Source: Arthrobacter cavernae
Lineage (GTDB): Bacteria > Actinomycetota > Actinomycetes > Actinomycetales > Micrococcaceae
DNA: 40,084 nt
Direction of reading: 5' to 3'
Assembly (NCBI RefSeq): GCF_017368795.1
Contig: NZ_JAFNLL010000005.1
Span: 1-40,084, forward strand
Shown here: one piece after another, positions 5,713-13,840 of the stretch
How the letters are laid out: each line of letters begins with the position of its first letter
Position numbering within the stretch: position 1 is the first letter of the stretch
The notes under the pieces: generated by a model
What the model saw: the letters and a program-made list of their open reading frames with translations, nothing else
The model's database searches: none
What the model was told of the DNA's origin: nothing
Translations under genes and position numbers: made by a program

Positions 5713-6684
5713 ATGACATTATCGGCCGAACTGCTCACGAACTCACAAATGCCGTGGAAGACTGACGGCATACGGACAGTCGTCCAGGCGTTCCCGTACC
5801 AAGGCAGCAAACGCCAGCTGGTTGGTCAAATACTGTCGCTCTTCCCAGACGGTGGCGTGCCGCTTCTAGTCGAGCCATTCGCCGGGTCAGCAGCCATCTC
5901 GGTCGCCGCTCGACACTATGGTCAGGTCGGCGAAGTTGCCCTCTCAGACGTCAACGGGCCGCTCATGGATCTGTGGCAACGGATTATCGACAACCCTGAC
6001 AGGCTCATTGCTGAGTACACGAATCTCTGGAACGAGCAGCTTGAAGACCCCCGCTCATACTTCCTGAAGGTGCGTGAGGAGTTCAACCAGACGAAAGCAC
6101 CTGCTCACCTTCTTTACCTCCTGTGCCGTGTGGTCAAGGCGGCCGTCAGATACAGCAAGAACGGTGACTTTAACCAGAGCCCTGATCACCGCCGACTTGG
6201 CGCCAAGCCAAGCAATATGCAGGCTCGGATTTTCGAAGCCTCTCGCCTGATGAGGGGGACTTCAGTATCAAGTGAGTCCTATGAGTCTCCGCTGATCAAC
6301 GCACCACGCGAAGCCCTTGTGTACATGGACCCTCCGTACCAGGGCACAACTGACGTACCAGACCACCGGTACCTAACAGGATTGCGTCGCGATCCGTTCA
6401 TCGAGACCTTGCAGCGTGCTATCGACAATCAAGTCAGTTTCATCATCTCTTACGACGTGGTTCGAGATGACAACAAGTATGGCTACAAGCTTCCCGACGA
6501 ACTCGGCCTGACGCACCGCCATGTTGTGGCCGGTGTATCCTCCCAAGCGACGCTACTAGGCAAGAAGGAGATGACCGTCGAGTCCCTCTACCTAAGCCCA
6601 GCTCTAGTGCAGCGGCTAGGTGGACTCGACATCATTGACACGCGAATCGATTTAGAACCTGCAGGTCAAGACGCGTTGTTCTGA
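5713..6684 (+). CDS. D12-class DNA adenine-N6 methyltransferase
   Basis: A product of 323 residues from ATG 5713; the frame is open upstream to a TTG at 5686, but a -10 element at 5700-5705 favours the ATG. It shows the motifs of the D12 (Dam/DpnIIA) group in order: AFPYQGSKR at 26-34, the AdoMet-binding VEPFAGSAAISVA at 53-65, and the catalytic DPPY at 206-209 (VYMDPPYQG). It transfers a methyl group from AdoMet to adenine N6 in a specific site; the site cannot be read from the sequence. An HNH nuclease follows after 34 bases in the same direction, which suggests a type II restriction-modification pair. As a solitary enzyme it could also protect phage DNA. Confidence 0.9.
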   Translation: MTLSAELLTNSQMPWKTDGIRTVVQAFPYQGSKRQLVGQILSLFPDGGVPLLVEPFAGSAAISVAARHYGQVGEVALSDVNGPLMDLWQRIIDNPDRLIAEYTNLWNEQLEDPRSYFLKVREEFNQTKAPAHLLYLLCRVVKAAVRYSKNGDFNQSPDHRRLGAKPSNMQARIFEASRLMRGTSVSSESYESPLINAPREALVYMDPPYQGTTDVPDHRYLTGLRRDPFIETLQRAIDNQVSFIISYDVVRDDNKYGYKLPDELGLTHRHVVAGVSSQATLLGKKEMTVESLYLSPALVQRLGGLDIIDTRIDLEPAGQDALF

Positions 6685-6718
6685 GATTTAATGCCCGCGT
6701 TCTAGTAACGTCGGGTGC

Positions 6719-7435
6719 GTGACTAATACCGGGGAATCTAACACTCAACTCGCACCTGACCAGATTGCTTGGCTCAAAGGCCTTAAAATGCCCAGGCGTG
6801 CTGGAATCGTGCGTGACCACATCTTGACGCACGGCGCTGTTACAACGACGACGCTCCGTGACACTTACGGCTATGACCATCCACCGAGAGCGGCGGGCGA
6901 TCTGAAGGACGCAGGGGCCGGCGTGGAAAAACGTATGGTCACGATCAACGGCAAACGTATGGCCGAGTATTTCTTTACTGGCGCGGCGAACAAGAATGCC
7001 ATCGGTCGGGTAGTCATCCCCAAGAAGTTTGCTGATGGCCTCAAGGCGGCTTACGGCAACCAGTGTGCGATTTGCTCGGGTGAGTATTCTGCTCGTGAGC
7101 TCCAGGCTGATCATAGAGTGCCGTTTGCCATCGGTGGTGATAAGCCGGTGATGGCTTATGAGGACTTCATGCCGCTGTGCGGATCGGACAACATGGCAAA
7201 AGGGCAATCCTGTAAGGTGTGCCCCAACTGGACTATCAAGGACGTCGGCACCTGTGAAGGGTGTTACTGGGCGCACCCCGAAAACTACAGCCACGTTGCT
7301 ACTCGGCCAGAACGCCGGCTGACGGTCACTTTCCAGGGAGTCGAAACGATCTCCTACGACAAGCTCAAAGTAACAGCTGGAGAGACCGGCGTAGACGTTG
7401 AAGAGCTTGCCAAGACTGTCCTGACCGGCGAGTAG
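6719..7435 (+). CDS. HNH endonuclease with N-terminal winged helix; probable restriction enzyme
   Basis: A product of 238 residues, GTG start. Residues about 12-85 look like a winged-helix DNA-binding domain (GIVRDHILTHGAVTTTTLRD). The HNH core begins at residue 116: CAIC (116-119), then ADHRVPFAIGG with the catalytic DH at 131-132, and a Cys-rich finger (LCGSDN, SCKVCPN, CEGC) that should bind structural zinc. A separate basic C-terminal segment follows. A sequence-reading domain plus an HNH site, immediately downstream of a specific adenine methyltransferase, is what a type II restriction enzyme would look like. A homing nuclease is the alternative, but those do not usually pair with a methyltransferase. 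Confidence 0.8.
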   Translation: MTNTGESNTQLAPDQIAWLKGLKMPRRAGIVRDHILTHGAVTTTTLRDTYGYDHPPRAAGDLKDAGAGVEKRMVTINGKRMAEYFFTGAANKNAIGRVVIPKKFADGLKAAYGNQCAICSGEYSARELQADHRVPFAIGGDKPVMAYEDFMPLCGSDNMAKGQSCKVCPNWTIKDVGTCEGCYWAHPENYSHVATRPERRLTVTFQGVETISYDKLKVTAGETGVDVEELAKTVLTGE

Positions 7436-7472
7436 TCTCTTTTTTGCTGCACTCTATCGTTGAGGAAGTGCG

Positions 7473-8366
7473 TCACGGTTTCCACGTTGAATCTTCCTGC
7501 TTGATCCGATCGAGCACACTGGACGGCATAGCGGAGCAGGAGTCTGCTGAACCTCGCTCATTCGCGTGATCGGCCGCGGTGTCAGTGATGCCAATCGTGG
7601 CTACTGCTGCCTTCCATCCGCCCATGCCCTCTATCTGCCGTGGCACGTGGACGTTTGCTGCTCCGTTTACGTAATCCCACACCCGGAAATTAACGACGGG
7701 GCCAAGATAGATGCCACCGTCTTTTGCGCGCTGCACCAGGTTAGGTAGTGGCAGTACTCCCATTAGTTGGGCAGCTTGGTATTCAGTGATGTTCCAGGGC
7801 GGGTTTCCGAAGTAGTACCAGGTCGCCGCACAGATTCCGTAGAGCTTTGGGCCGAACTGCGCGTAGTTGAGGTACAGCTCCAAGATCCGTTCTTCGGAGA
7901 GGATGAGCGAGAACTCAGTAGCAAGGCCGGCCTCTATCCCTTTCCTCACGGCGTTCTGCTGAGGAGTAAGGAAGATGTTCTTCGCGAGCTGCTGAGGGAT
8001 GGTTGAACCGCTGGGGTCTGGCTTGCCTTCTATATACGCCTTAGCCCTGGCATTGAACGCCTCGATGTCGAACGCACCAGGGCGCGTGCCGAGCTCCTGA
8101 TCTTCATGGGCGATGGTAGCGGCCAGCACATACCGGCTGATGTGGTCGATCGAGACGTACTGGTACACCACAGGCTCACCGGACTGCATCATGTACGAGG
8201 TCCGTGGGGGAGTCCACCAAATGAAGGAAATCGTGGCGAGCAGACTCAGGATGACCAGGGCGATCACGAGCTTGAAAAACCAGCCAATTGACCTCAGTAT
8301 GATGTGCTTTTTCTTTCGCTTTCGGATGGGAGTAGTGACAGTAGTAGATGCTTCGATTGCTGCCAT
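7473..8366 (-). CDS. Monofunctional GT51 peptidoglycan glycosyltransferase (MtgA-like)
   Basis: A product of 297 residues from ATG 8366. The longer frame to 8477 is rejected because a TATAAT promoter lies inside it. A basic N-terminus and one membrane helix (about 27-50) are followed by the GT51 fold: ATIAHEDQELGTRPG with the presumed catalytic Glu88, GSTIPQQLAKNIFL at 120-133 (usually STITQQ; Pro replaces Thr here), RKGIEAGLATEF near 141-152 with the second conserved Glu, and ILELYLNYAQFG at 161-172. No transpeptidase domain is present. GT51 enzymes polymerise lipid II into glycan strands outside the membrane. The gene is opposite in direction to its neighbours and has its own promoter, typical of a lysogenic-conversion gene. 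Confidence 0.88.
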   Translation of the reverse strand: MAAIEASTTVTTPIRKRKKKHIILRSIGWFFKLVIALVILSLLATISFIWWTPPRTSYMMQSGEPVVYQYVSIDHISRYVLAATIAHEDQELGTRPGAFDIEAFNARAKAYIEGKPDPSGSTIPQQLAKNIFLTPQQNAVRKGIEAGLATEFSLILSEERILELYLNYAQFGPKLYGICAATWYYFGNPPWNITEYQAAQLMGVLPLPNLVQRAKDGGIYLGPVVNFRVWDYVNGAANVHVPRQIEGMGGWKAAVATIGITDTAADHANERGSADSCSAMPSSVLDRIKQEDSTWKP

Positions 8367-8400
8367 TGTCCGAGCTTTCCCGAAAAGGAATGGTAGGAGA

Positions 8401-8430
8401 ATTATACTTTGGCCAATATTTCTTGGTCTA
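8401..8430 (-). promoter_or_regulatory. Promoter of the GT51 gene
   Basis: Read on the minus strand: consensus TATAAT at 8406-8401, preceded by an 18-base spacer and TAGACC at 8430-8425. The expected start near 8394 gives a leader of about 28 bases before the ATG at 8366. Confidence 0.65.
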
Positions 8431-8440
8431 TAGAGGGAAT

Positions 8441-8480
8441 TTGAGACAGATCTTTTAATTTGAGACTGTCTGTGCATAAA
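8441..8480 (+). promoter_or_regulatory. Operator-like repeats and promoter of the packaging/virion operon
   Basis: TTTGAGACAG (8440-8449) and TTTGAGACTG (8459-8468) are direct repeats 19 bases apart, and AGACAG can pair with CTGTCT (8466-8471). A -10-like CATAAA lies at 8475-8480, giving a start about four bases before the terminase ATG. The repeats sit between divergent promoters and could bind one regulator that controls both. Confidence 0.45.
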
Positions 8481-8490
8481 TAGGTGCAGT

Positions 8491-8928
8491 ATGGCAGAGC
8501 AGTCAAAGAAAAAGACTACAACTCAACCAACCGTAAAGAAGAAAGTGGGACGGCCTCTTTTTGATGGCAAGGATGAGGCAACGGTAGTCCGATTATTAGA
8601 GGAAGCTTTTGCTCTCGGTTGCACAGACCTTGAAGCGTGTCTATATGCGGACATTGGCAAGAGCACACTCTACAACTACCAAGATAAGAACCCGAAGTTT
8701 TTGGAGCGAAAAGAGCTACTGAAGGAACGGCCAGTGTTGCAGGCCCGTAACTCAGTCATCCAGGCCATGCGTACAGACGGCAATCTGGCTCTCAAATTCC
8801 TAGAGCGTAAGCGCAAGGCTGAGTTCAGCACTCAACAGCAGATCGACCATACGACCAATGGCAAGGACTTACCGATGCCGATCCTGGGTGGCTTGAGCGT
8901 GCAGCCTGTAGAGGACGGTGATGCCTAG
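8491..8928 (+). CDS. terS: Terminase small subunit
   Basis: A product of 145 residues. A basic N-terminus (KKKTTTQPTVKKKVGRP) is followed by a helix-turn-helix (about 45-75: EAFALGCTDLEACLYADIGK, STLYNYQDKNP) and a helical part rich in charged residues, ending in a tail (PILGGLSVQPVEDGDA). This is the standard layout of phage small terminases, which recognise the packaging site and recruit the large subunit. It is the first gene of the late operon, two genes ahead of the large subunit. Confidence 0.85.
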   Translation: MAEQSKKKTTTQPTVKKKVGRPLFDGKDEATVVRLLEEAFALGCTDLEACLYADIGKSTLYNYQDKNPKFLERKELLKERPVLQARNSVIQAMRTDGNLALKFLERKRKAEFSTQQQIDHTTNGKDLPMPILGGLSVQPVEDGDA

Positions 8929-9361
8929 TACGACAGAGGCAAAGCGAGCTTACAACAAGGAATACAACTCACGGCCAGAGGTGATAGAGCGCAAGCGTCT
9001 CAAGAATCAGGGACTACGGGCGACTAGGGCCGCTTACAAGAAGACTGATGCTGGCATAGCTGCCGAGAAGAGATACAAGCAATCAGTCGGCGGCAAGCGC
9101 CTTCAGCAGCTCAACCGGATTAAGTGGCGCTATGGGCTGTCACCTGAAGAGTTTGAAGGTCTGCACTCCAGTCAGGGCGGAAAGTGCGCTATCTGTTCCT
9201 TGATTCCTCCAACACCCTTGCATGTAGATCATGACCACGAGACAGGCAAAGTACGGGGATTGCTTTGCGGGAGCTGTAACCGCGCTATCGGTCTGTTGAA
9301 AGACGACACTGACCTGATGCGGTCAGCTATCGCTTACTTGGGTGCGAGTGATGCCATATAA
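8921..9361 (+). CDS. Recombination endonuclease VII-like HNH nuclease
   Basis: A product of 146 residues from ATG 8921, overlapping the small-terminase stop by eight bases. The N-terminal half is basic and helical. The C-terminal half is the endonuclease VII domain: CAIC (89-92), LHVDHDHETG with DHDH at 103-106, and LLCGSCN (C116, C119), ending in an IGLLKDD helix. Family enzymes cut branched DNA. HNH nucleases beside terminase genes are needed for cos cleavage in several tailed phages, and the position between the two terminase genes suggests the same here. Confidence 0.85.
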   Translation: MPSTTEAKRAYNKEYNSRPEVIERKRLKNQGLRATRAAYKKTDAGIAAEKRYKQSVGGKRLQQLNRIKWRYGLSPEEFEGLHSSQGGKCAICSLIPPTPLHVDHDHETGKVRGLLCGSCNRAIGLLKDDTDLMRSAIAYLGASDAI

Positions 9362-10571
9362 GGCAACCACAGCTACCAAGAAGCTATTGAAGCTTAGGAA
9401 ACGCATCAAGCTGATTCCTGGGGGAACGTCGGGTGGCAAGACCATCTCGATCTTACAAATCCTCATCGACAGGTCTCAGAGCGACACCAAGCCTAAGCTC
9501 ACCTCTGTAGTTTCAGAGTCCTTCCCTCACCTTCGCAAAGGTGCCATGCGCGATTTCTTGAATATCATGCATGAGCACAATTACTTCGACCCCTCCAGGT
9601 GGAGCAAGACAGACTTCACCTACACGTTTGAAACTGGGTCTCAAATTGAGTTCTTCTCAGCAGATCAGCCAAGCAAGGTGCGCGGCCCACGTCGTGACCG
9701 CTTGTATGTGAACGAAGCAAACAACGTGCCTCAAGAGGCTTGGGAGCAGCTTCTATTCCGTACCAGGGAAGACGCCTGGGCAGACTGGAATCCAGTCACG
9801 GACTTTTACATGTACGAGGACTACGGCATCAACGATGAAGCTGTTCCAGCCAGTGCTCACGATGACCGTGTTGACGTTGTAATCCTGACCTACAAGGACA
9901 ACGAGGGTCTTGAGCCGGCCATCATCGAGGACATCGAACGGAAGGCCAAGCTCAATAAGCAGTGGGGGAGAGTCTACGCGGAGGGGAAGCGCGGTGAGCT
10001 TGAAGGTAAGATCTTCACCGGTTGGCAGATCATCGATGAAATACCCCATGAGGCGCGTCTGGAGCGCCGTGGTTTGGACTTTGGCTACTCGAACGACCCT
10101 ACGGCCATTGTTGACCTCTACAGCTACAACGGCGGCATCATCCTCGATGAACAGCTTTACCAAAAGGGTATGAGCAACAAGCAGATAGCTGACCTCATCA
10201 TTAACTTGCCGAGTCCGAAGACCTTGGTGGTGGCCGACAGCTCGGAACCGAAGTCTATTGACGAGCTCAGTAGCTATGGCATCAACGTCATCCCGGCCAA
10301 CAAGGGCCAGGGCAGCGTCCTTCAGGGTATTCAGAAGCTCCAAGATCAGCGCGTGAGCATCACGCAACGCTCAACGAACGGCATCAAGGAGTACCGCAAC
10401 TACATGTGGATAACCGACAAGGACGGCAAGATACTCAACGTGCCGATGGACATGTGGAACCACTTCATGGACGCAACCAGATACGCCAATGAGACGTACA
10501 GACCAAGTACAGGGCCACCACGAGTATCTAAGCCGGCATGGGTCAAACAAAGCAAACGAATAAGGAGATGA
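9351..10571 (+). CDS. terL: Terminase large subunit
   Basis: A product of 406 residues from ATG 9351, which overlaps the endonuclease VII stop. ATPase half: Walker A GGTSGGKT at 24-31 and a Walker B-type strand RLYVNEAN. RNase H-like nuclease half: acidic residues in GLDFGYSNDPTAIVDLY, LVVADSSEPKSIDEL and NHFMDATRYANE. The motor pumps DNA into the procapsid through the portal and cuts it at the end of packaging. Length and motif order fit the PBSX/Terminase_3-like group. It sits directly ahead of the portal module, as expected. Confidence 0.93.
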   Translation: MPYKATTATKKLLKLRKRIKLIPGGTSGGKTISILQILIDRSQSDTKPKLTSVVSESFPHLRKGAMRDFLNIMHEHNYFDPSRWSKTDFTYTFETGSQIEFFSADQPSKVRGPRRDRLYVNEANNVPQEAWEQLLFRTREDAWADWNPVTDFYMYEDYGINDEAVPASAHDDRVDVVILTYKDNEGLEPAIIEDIERKAKLNKQWGRVYAEGKRGELEGKIFTGWQIIDEIPHEARLERRGLDFGYSNDPTAIVDLYSYNGGIILDEQLYQKGMSNKQIADLIINLPSPKTLVVADSSEPKSIDELSSYGINVIPANKGQGSVLQGIQKLQDQRVSITQRSTNGIKEYRNYMWITDKDGKILNVPMDMWNHFMDATRYANETYRPSTGPPRVSKPAWVKQSKRIRR

Positions 10572-10573
10572 AC

Positions 10574-10798
10574 ATGAAGAAGCCAAGCAACTGGGAAGAG
10601 ATAGGAAGTGAACTAACAGACGCAGCATTTGCCAAGCTCAAGGTGGGCAATATCCTGCGCTTTCAAAGCGACGATGGCGAGACTGAACTGAAGATCATGC
10701 GTATCAATGCGAAGAAGCGAAAGTGCTTTGTGCGACCCGTCAAGACGTTCTTGCCTGAAGACTTAGACGGCACTGTTAGTGTCGTTGATAAGAAATAG
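10574..10798 (+). CDS. Small conserved-looking protein, 74 aa, unknown
   Basis: Start ATG 10574, chosen because AGGAG at 10563-10567 sits six bases upstream. The product begins MKKPSNWEEIGSELTDAAFA and has a short beta-rich centre (KVGNILRFQSDDGETELKIM). Its size and position between terminase and portal suggest a small head or packaging accessory. No family recognised. Confidence 0.65.
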   Translation: MKKPSNWEEIGSELTDAAFAKLKVGNILRFQSDDGETELKIMRINAKKRKCFVRPVKTFLPEDLDGTVSVVDKK

Positions 10799-10821
10799 CA
10801 CTATTCAGCTCAAGGCGTTTG

Positions 10822-10851
10822 TGTTAAATTCAAAGCAGTAACTAGATAGGG
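10822..10851 (+). promoter_or_regulatory. Candidate late promoter ahead of portal (motif copy D)
   Basis: TGTTAAATTCAAAGCAGTAA followed by CTAGATAGGG; the -10 would be TTAAAT (10824-10829). It resembles the leaders at 15319, 19480 and 22665. It is the weakest of the four copies. Confidence 0.35.
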
Positions 10852-10868
10852 ATAACTCAAAACTTCAT

Positions 10869-12692
10869 ATGGTTGGCGGTAAAAGCAAAAATCAAACCAA
10901 AATAGCCGAGAGTCAAGACACAAAGACTCTTGAACTGGCCATGAAGCGATTCAACGAGTCGTGGGACTATGCTAAAGACAACTGGCACGCCAAGTGGGAT
11001 CGCGACAACAAGCACTACGACTCAGAACGTGCTGAGGCTCAATACCAGGGCACCACCGATACTTTCATCCCTCTACCGTTCTCGACTGTAGAGACGATGA
11101 CGTCAGCGCTCAACAACGCTGATCTTCGCTTTGACTACACGTCTGGCGACCCTATGAAGCGGGTAGACACTCGACCGCTCAACGCACTCGTAGACGAATG
11201 GGCTGAAGATGACGGCTGGGATCTCTCGTTTGAAGAGAGCTACCGCGAGACCTTCATCGTTGGTATGGACGGCAACATGCTCACTTGGGAAGGCGATCAC
11301 CCTCACCTAGAGTCATACGCCATGCGCGACATCATCATCGACCCGACTGTGCGCAACCCTGCCGAGCTACAGAAGCCTGGGCGATATGCTGGCCGGCGCT
11401 TCTTCGTTCGTAAGGGCGATCTTGATGACATCGAGGTGCTTGACTCAGACCCTAAGAGCAATACATTCGGTGAGATGATCCCTCGCTACAAGAAAGAGGA
11501 CGGGACATCTAAGGGCCAGCAGGAGCCGACCGACAAAGAACTCAAAGAGATGTTCAGCGGCTCAGTTCTCAACAAGCCAAACGATAACCAAGACGAGATT
11601 ATCGAGATCTGGGACATCGACCGTGTTGTAACGATCAAGAACCGTTGCTACGTCATTGAAGACGTCGTGAACCCACACAAGGCGCGTCACGAGTTCCTAC
11701 TGACTCAGCAGTACTTGCAGGGCGTTGATGAGCCGGATGAGCTCGCTGTCAAAGAGGCGACCGACAAGGCAAAGGCCGAAGCCAAGGGCCTCAATCCGTT
11801 CTTCTTCCGCAATTACCGCCGTAAGTCACTCATGTACGCCAAGGGTGAGCTTGATTCGATCCACAAAGAAGTAGAACGCCTCAACGACATGACCAACATG
11901 GAGACTGACAACCTCATCAAGCATGTGGCACCTCAGAAAGAACTTGATCCTGAGTACGAAGACTGGCAAGACCTCATCGATGATGATCCAGGCACGGTGT
12001 ATCCGTTCAAGCCTGGCTCACTCCAAGACCGTCAGCCGCCGTCATTGCCCGCTAACGCCTTCGCTAATCGCCAGGACGCTAAGAATGACATACGCGAAGC
12101 CACAGCCATCGATCAGCTCGCTAAGGGCGTCCAGAACGTCAAGGACACGACGGCAACTGAAGTCCAGGCGCAGCTACAGCAGACAGGCCAACGTATCCAA
12201 AGCAAGGCTCGCATCTTCAAGAAGGACGCCTTCTACTGGATGGGCTTCATCCTTATGCGTCTCGTCCAGCTCTACGTTGACGAACCGCTTGTCGTCAAGG
12301 TTCCTGGCGCAACAGTCAACAAAGAGGAAGTGTTCGCCAAGTACGGCATCGAACTACCTCAAGGGACAGCCATCTTTGATCCTGCGGACTATGTAGGAGA
12401 GTGGCGACCACGCGTCGTGCTCGAAGTAGACGGCGAACACAAGCAGTCCGAAGAGCGACGTATCGCTCGCGAGAACTACCAGATTCTTATCCAAGACCCA
12501 ACGAACAACCTAGAAGAAGCAAAGAAGATCCTCTATCCAAAGATGTTCGACATGGACAAAGACGACCTAGCTGCGATCATGACGCCGGCTGTTGCTCCTG
12601 AGATGCCTATGGGTTCAGAGGGTGCGTTGCCGCCTGAAATGGGAGCCCCTAGTGCGCAACTGCCTGCTCCTGCGGGGGCTCCAGGTGTCTGA
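10869..12692 (+). CDS. Portal protein
   Basis: A product of 607 residues. Features of podovirus-type portals: an N-terminal helical region with FIPLPFSTVETMTSALNNAD, a central wing with FFFRNYRRKSLMYAKGELDS, the long helix SIHKEVERLNDMTNMETDNL, and a C-terminal part ending in a Pro/Ala-rich tail (PEMGAPSAQLPAPAGAPG). Twelve copies form the ring through which DNA enters and leaves the head. It follows the terminases, as usual. The length is in the range of portals from short-tailed phages. Identification is by context and overall pattern rather than one diagnostic motif. Confidence 0.85.
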   Translation: MVGGKSKNQTKIAESQDTKTLELAMKRFNESWDYAKDNWHAKWDRDNKHYDSERAEAQYQGTTDTFIPLPFSTVETMTSALNNADLRFDYTSGDPMKRVDTRPLNALVDEWAEDDGWDLSFEESYRETFIVGMDGNMLTWEGDHPHLESYAMRDIIIDPTVRNPAELQKPGRYAGRRFFVRKGDLDDIEVLDSDPKSNTFGEMIPRYKKEDGTSKGQQEPTDKELKEMFSGSVLNKPNDNQDEIIEIWDIDRVVTIKNRCYVIEDVVNPHKARHEFLLTQQYLQGVDEPDELAVKEATDKAKAEAKGLNPFFFRNYRRKSLMYAKGELDSIHKEVERLNDMTNMETDNLIKHVAPQKELDPEYEDWQDLIDDDPGTVYPFKPGSLQDRQPPSLPANAFANRQDAKNDIREATAIDQLAKGVQNVKDTTATEVQAQLQQTGQRIQSKARIFKKDAFYWMGFILMRLVQLYVDEPLVVKVPGATVNKEEVFAKYGIELPQGTAIFDPADYVGEWRPRVVLEVDGEHKQSEERRIARENYQILIQDPTNNLEEAKKILYPKMFDMDKDDLAAIMTPAVAPEMPMGSEGALPPEMGAPSAQLPAPAGAPGV

Positions 12693-12975
12693 TTATGACT
12701 CACTACAGATCACTCAAGACGCCGTGGCGTTCGCTAAGTCGAAGTTCGGCAAGCACTACTTGAAGAGGCTCGAAAAGGCGAAAGCACGCTACCTAGAGCT
12801 GACCATGAACGAAGAGCTCACCGATAACTTCCGAGCACATGCGGGTACTAAGGCCGCCACAGTTCAGCTAGAGATCGACTACTTCATGACAGCTCAGACC
12901 GTTGCGGATACCCCCACTTTCATGAAGCGTCTGAGGGACAAAATCAACGCCCGCAGGGAGAAAGAGAAGCTCTGA
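12685..12975 (+). CDS. Small helical protein, 96 aa, unknown
   Basis: GTG start at 12685, overlapping the portal stop by eight bases (GTGTCTGA). Mostly alpha-helical and charged (FAKSKFGKHYLKRLEKAKAR), with a basic end (RDKINARREKEKL). It could be a head-assembly accessory. Family not recognised. The longer upstream frame is a shadow inside the portal gene. Confidence 0.65.
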   Translation: MSDYDSLQITQDAVAFAKSKFGKHYLKRLEKAKARYLELTMNEELTDNFRAHAGTKAATVQLEIDYFMTAQTVADTPTFMKRLRDKINARREKEKL

Positions 12976-12979
12976 TTGT

Positions 12980-13100
12980 AGGTGTGCTGCGGCGATACGA
13001 GTGGGACTTTCATAGAAATTAACCTCTTAGAAAGAAACACAACCGTCCAATTTGTGCCATTCGTATCCCGGCAGCACCTCTCCACCAATAGAGAGGGGTG
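12980..13100 (+). promoter_or_regulatory. Leader with two competing hairpins before the scaffold gene
   Basis: AGGTGTGCTGCGGCGATACG (12980-12999) is nearly complementary to TCGTATCCCGGCAGCACCT (13061-13079), and the pairing extends inward (12980-13007 with 13054-13079, a few mismatches). The 3' arm also takes part in a second hairpin, CACCTCTC (13075-13082) with GAGAGGGGTG (13091-13100). The two cannot form together. The ribosome site of the scaffold gene (GGAGG about 13112-13116) lies just downstream. Confidence 0.5.
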
Positions 13101-13123
13101 AAGTAAGTAATGGAGGCGATTCA

Positions 13124-13822
13124 ATGGATGAATCCACAACCGACGCTACTACTCAGGACACAGGCGCAGTAGTCACTGCACAACCTGAAGAGCAGCTTGC
13201 TGAGGCGGCTAACACCGACAGCGAATCAACTACTACCACCGATCAGACGACTACTGACGAGACTGACAACGCGTCAACAACCTCAGAAGATGACCTCTCT
13301 GATTATTGGACCAAAAAAGGCATAGACATCACGACACCGGAAGGCCAGGCACAAGCTGCCAAGTCCTACCGAGAGGCCGAGAAAGCTATGACCCAGAAGG
13401 CTCAACAGGCTTCACAGCTTGAGAAGCAGATCAACGCTCAACCACTAGCAGTCGATACCGACAACGAACTAGTGCGACAGGCCATCGAGAAATCGAGCGC
13501 GCTTGAAACGACCCTGGCCGTACGCGAATGGAAGTCGAGCAACAACATCACACCAGAGCAGGACGCAGCGCTTGGCGAGTACGTCACAGCGAATCCTGAC
13601 AAGGCATGGCTACTATGAAACGGCCACCTTTCCCTGGACGACGTCTACGCGATGTCAGGTGTTGGCAAAGTTGATCTCTCCGAAGCCAAGAAGCAGGGCG
13701 GTAAAGAAGCCATCCAGAACCTTGCGACCAAACAACGCACCGCATCGGTCGCCGGCACTGCAACGAAGCAGACAGCCGCTACAACTGATCCGATCGCTGA
13801 CGTTTGGGCTAATGACGACTAA
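13124..13822 (+). pseudogene. Scaffold protein gene interrupted by an in-frame TGA
   Basis: ATG 13124 preceded by GGAGG. The first part (164 residues) is very acidic and Thr/Ser-rich (TDSESTTTTDQTTTDETDNA), then helical with EAEKAMTQKAQQASQLEKQI: the typical composition of a phage scaffolding protein, placed between portal and coat. It stops at TGA 13616-13618 after KAWLL. The same frame then continues without a stop as NGHLSLDDVYAMSGVGKVDL to a conserved-looking end, TAA 13820-13822. Read through, it would be a 232-residue protein. A CGA-to-TGA change (Arg) is the simplest origin. If the stop is real, the C-terminal coat-binding region is lost. Confidence 0.7.
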
Positions 13823-13840
13823 TAAACGGAGAAACGAGCA

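Noticed and set aside
6632..7294. 220-aa minus-strand ORF over the HNH nuclease
   Set aside because: Shadow frame: the plus-strand protein has a clear HNH core, while the minus product shows no recognisable pattern.
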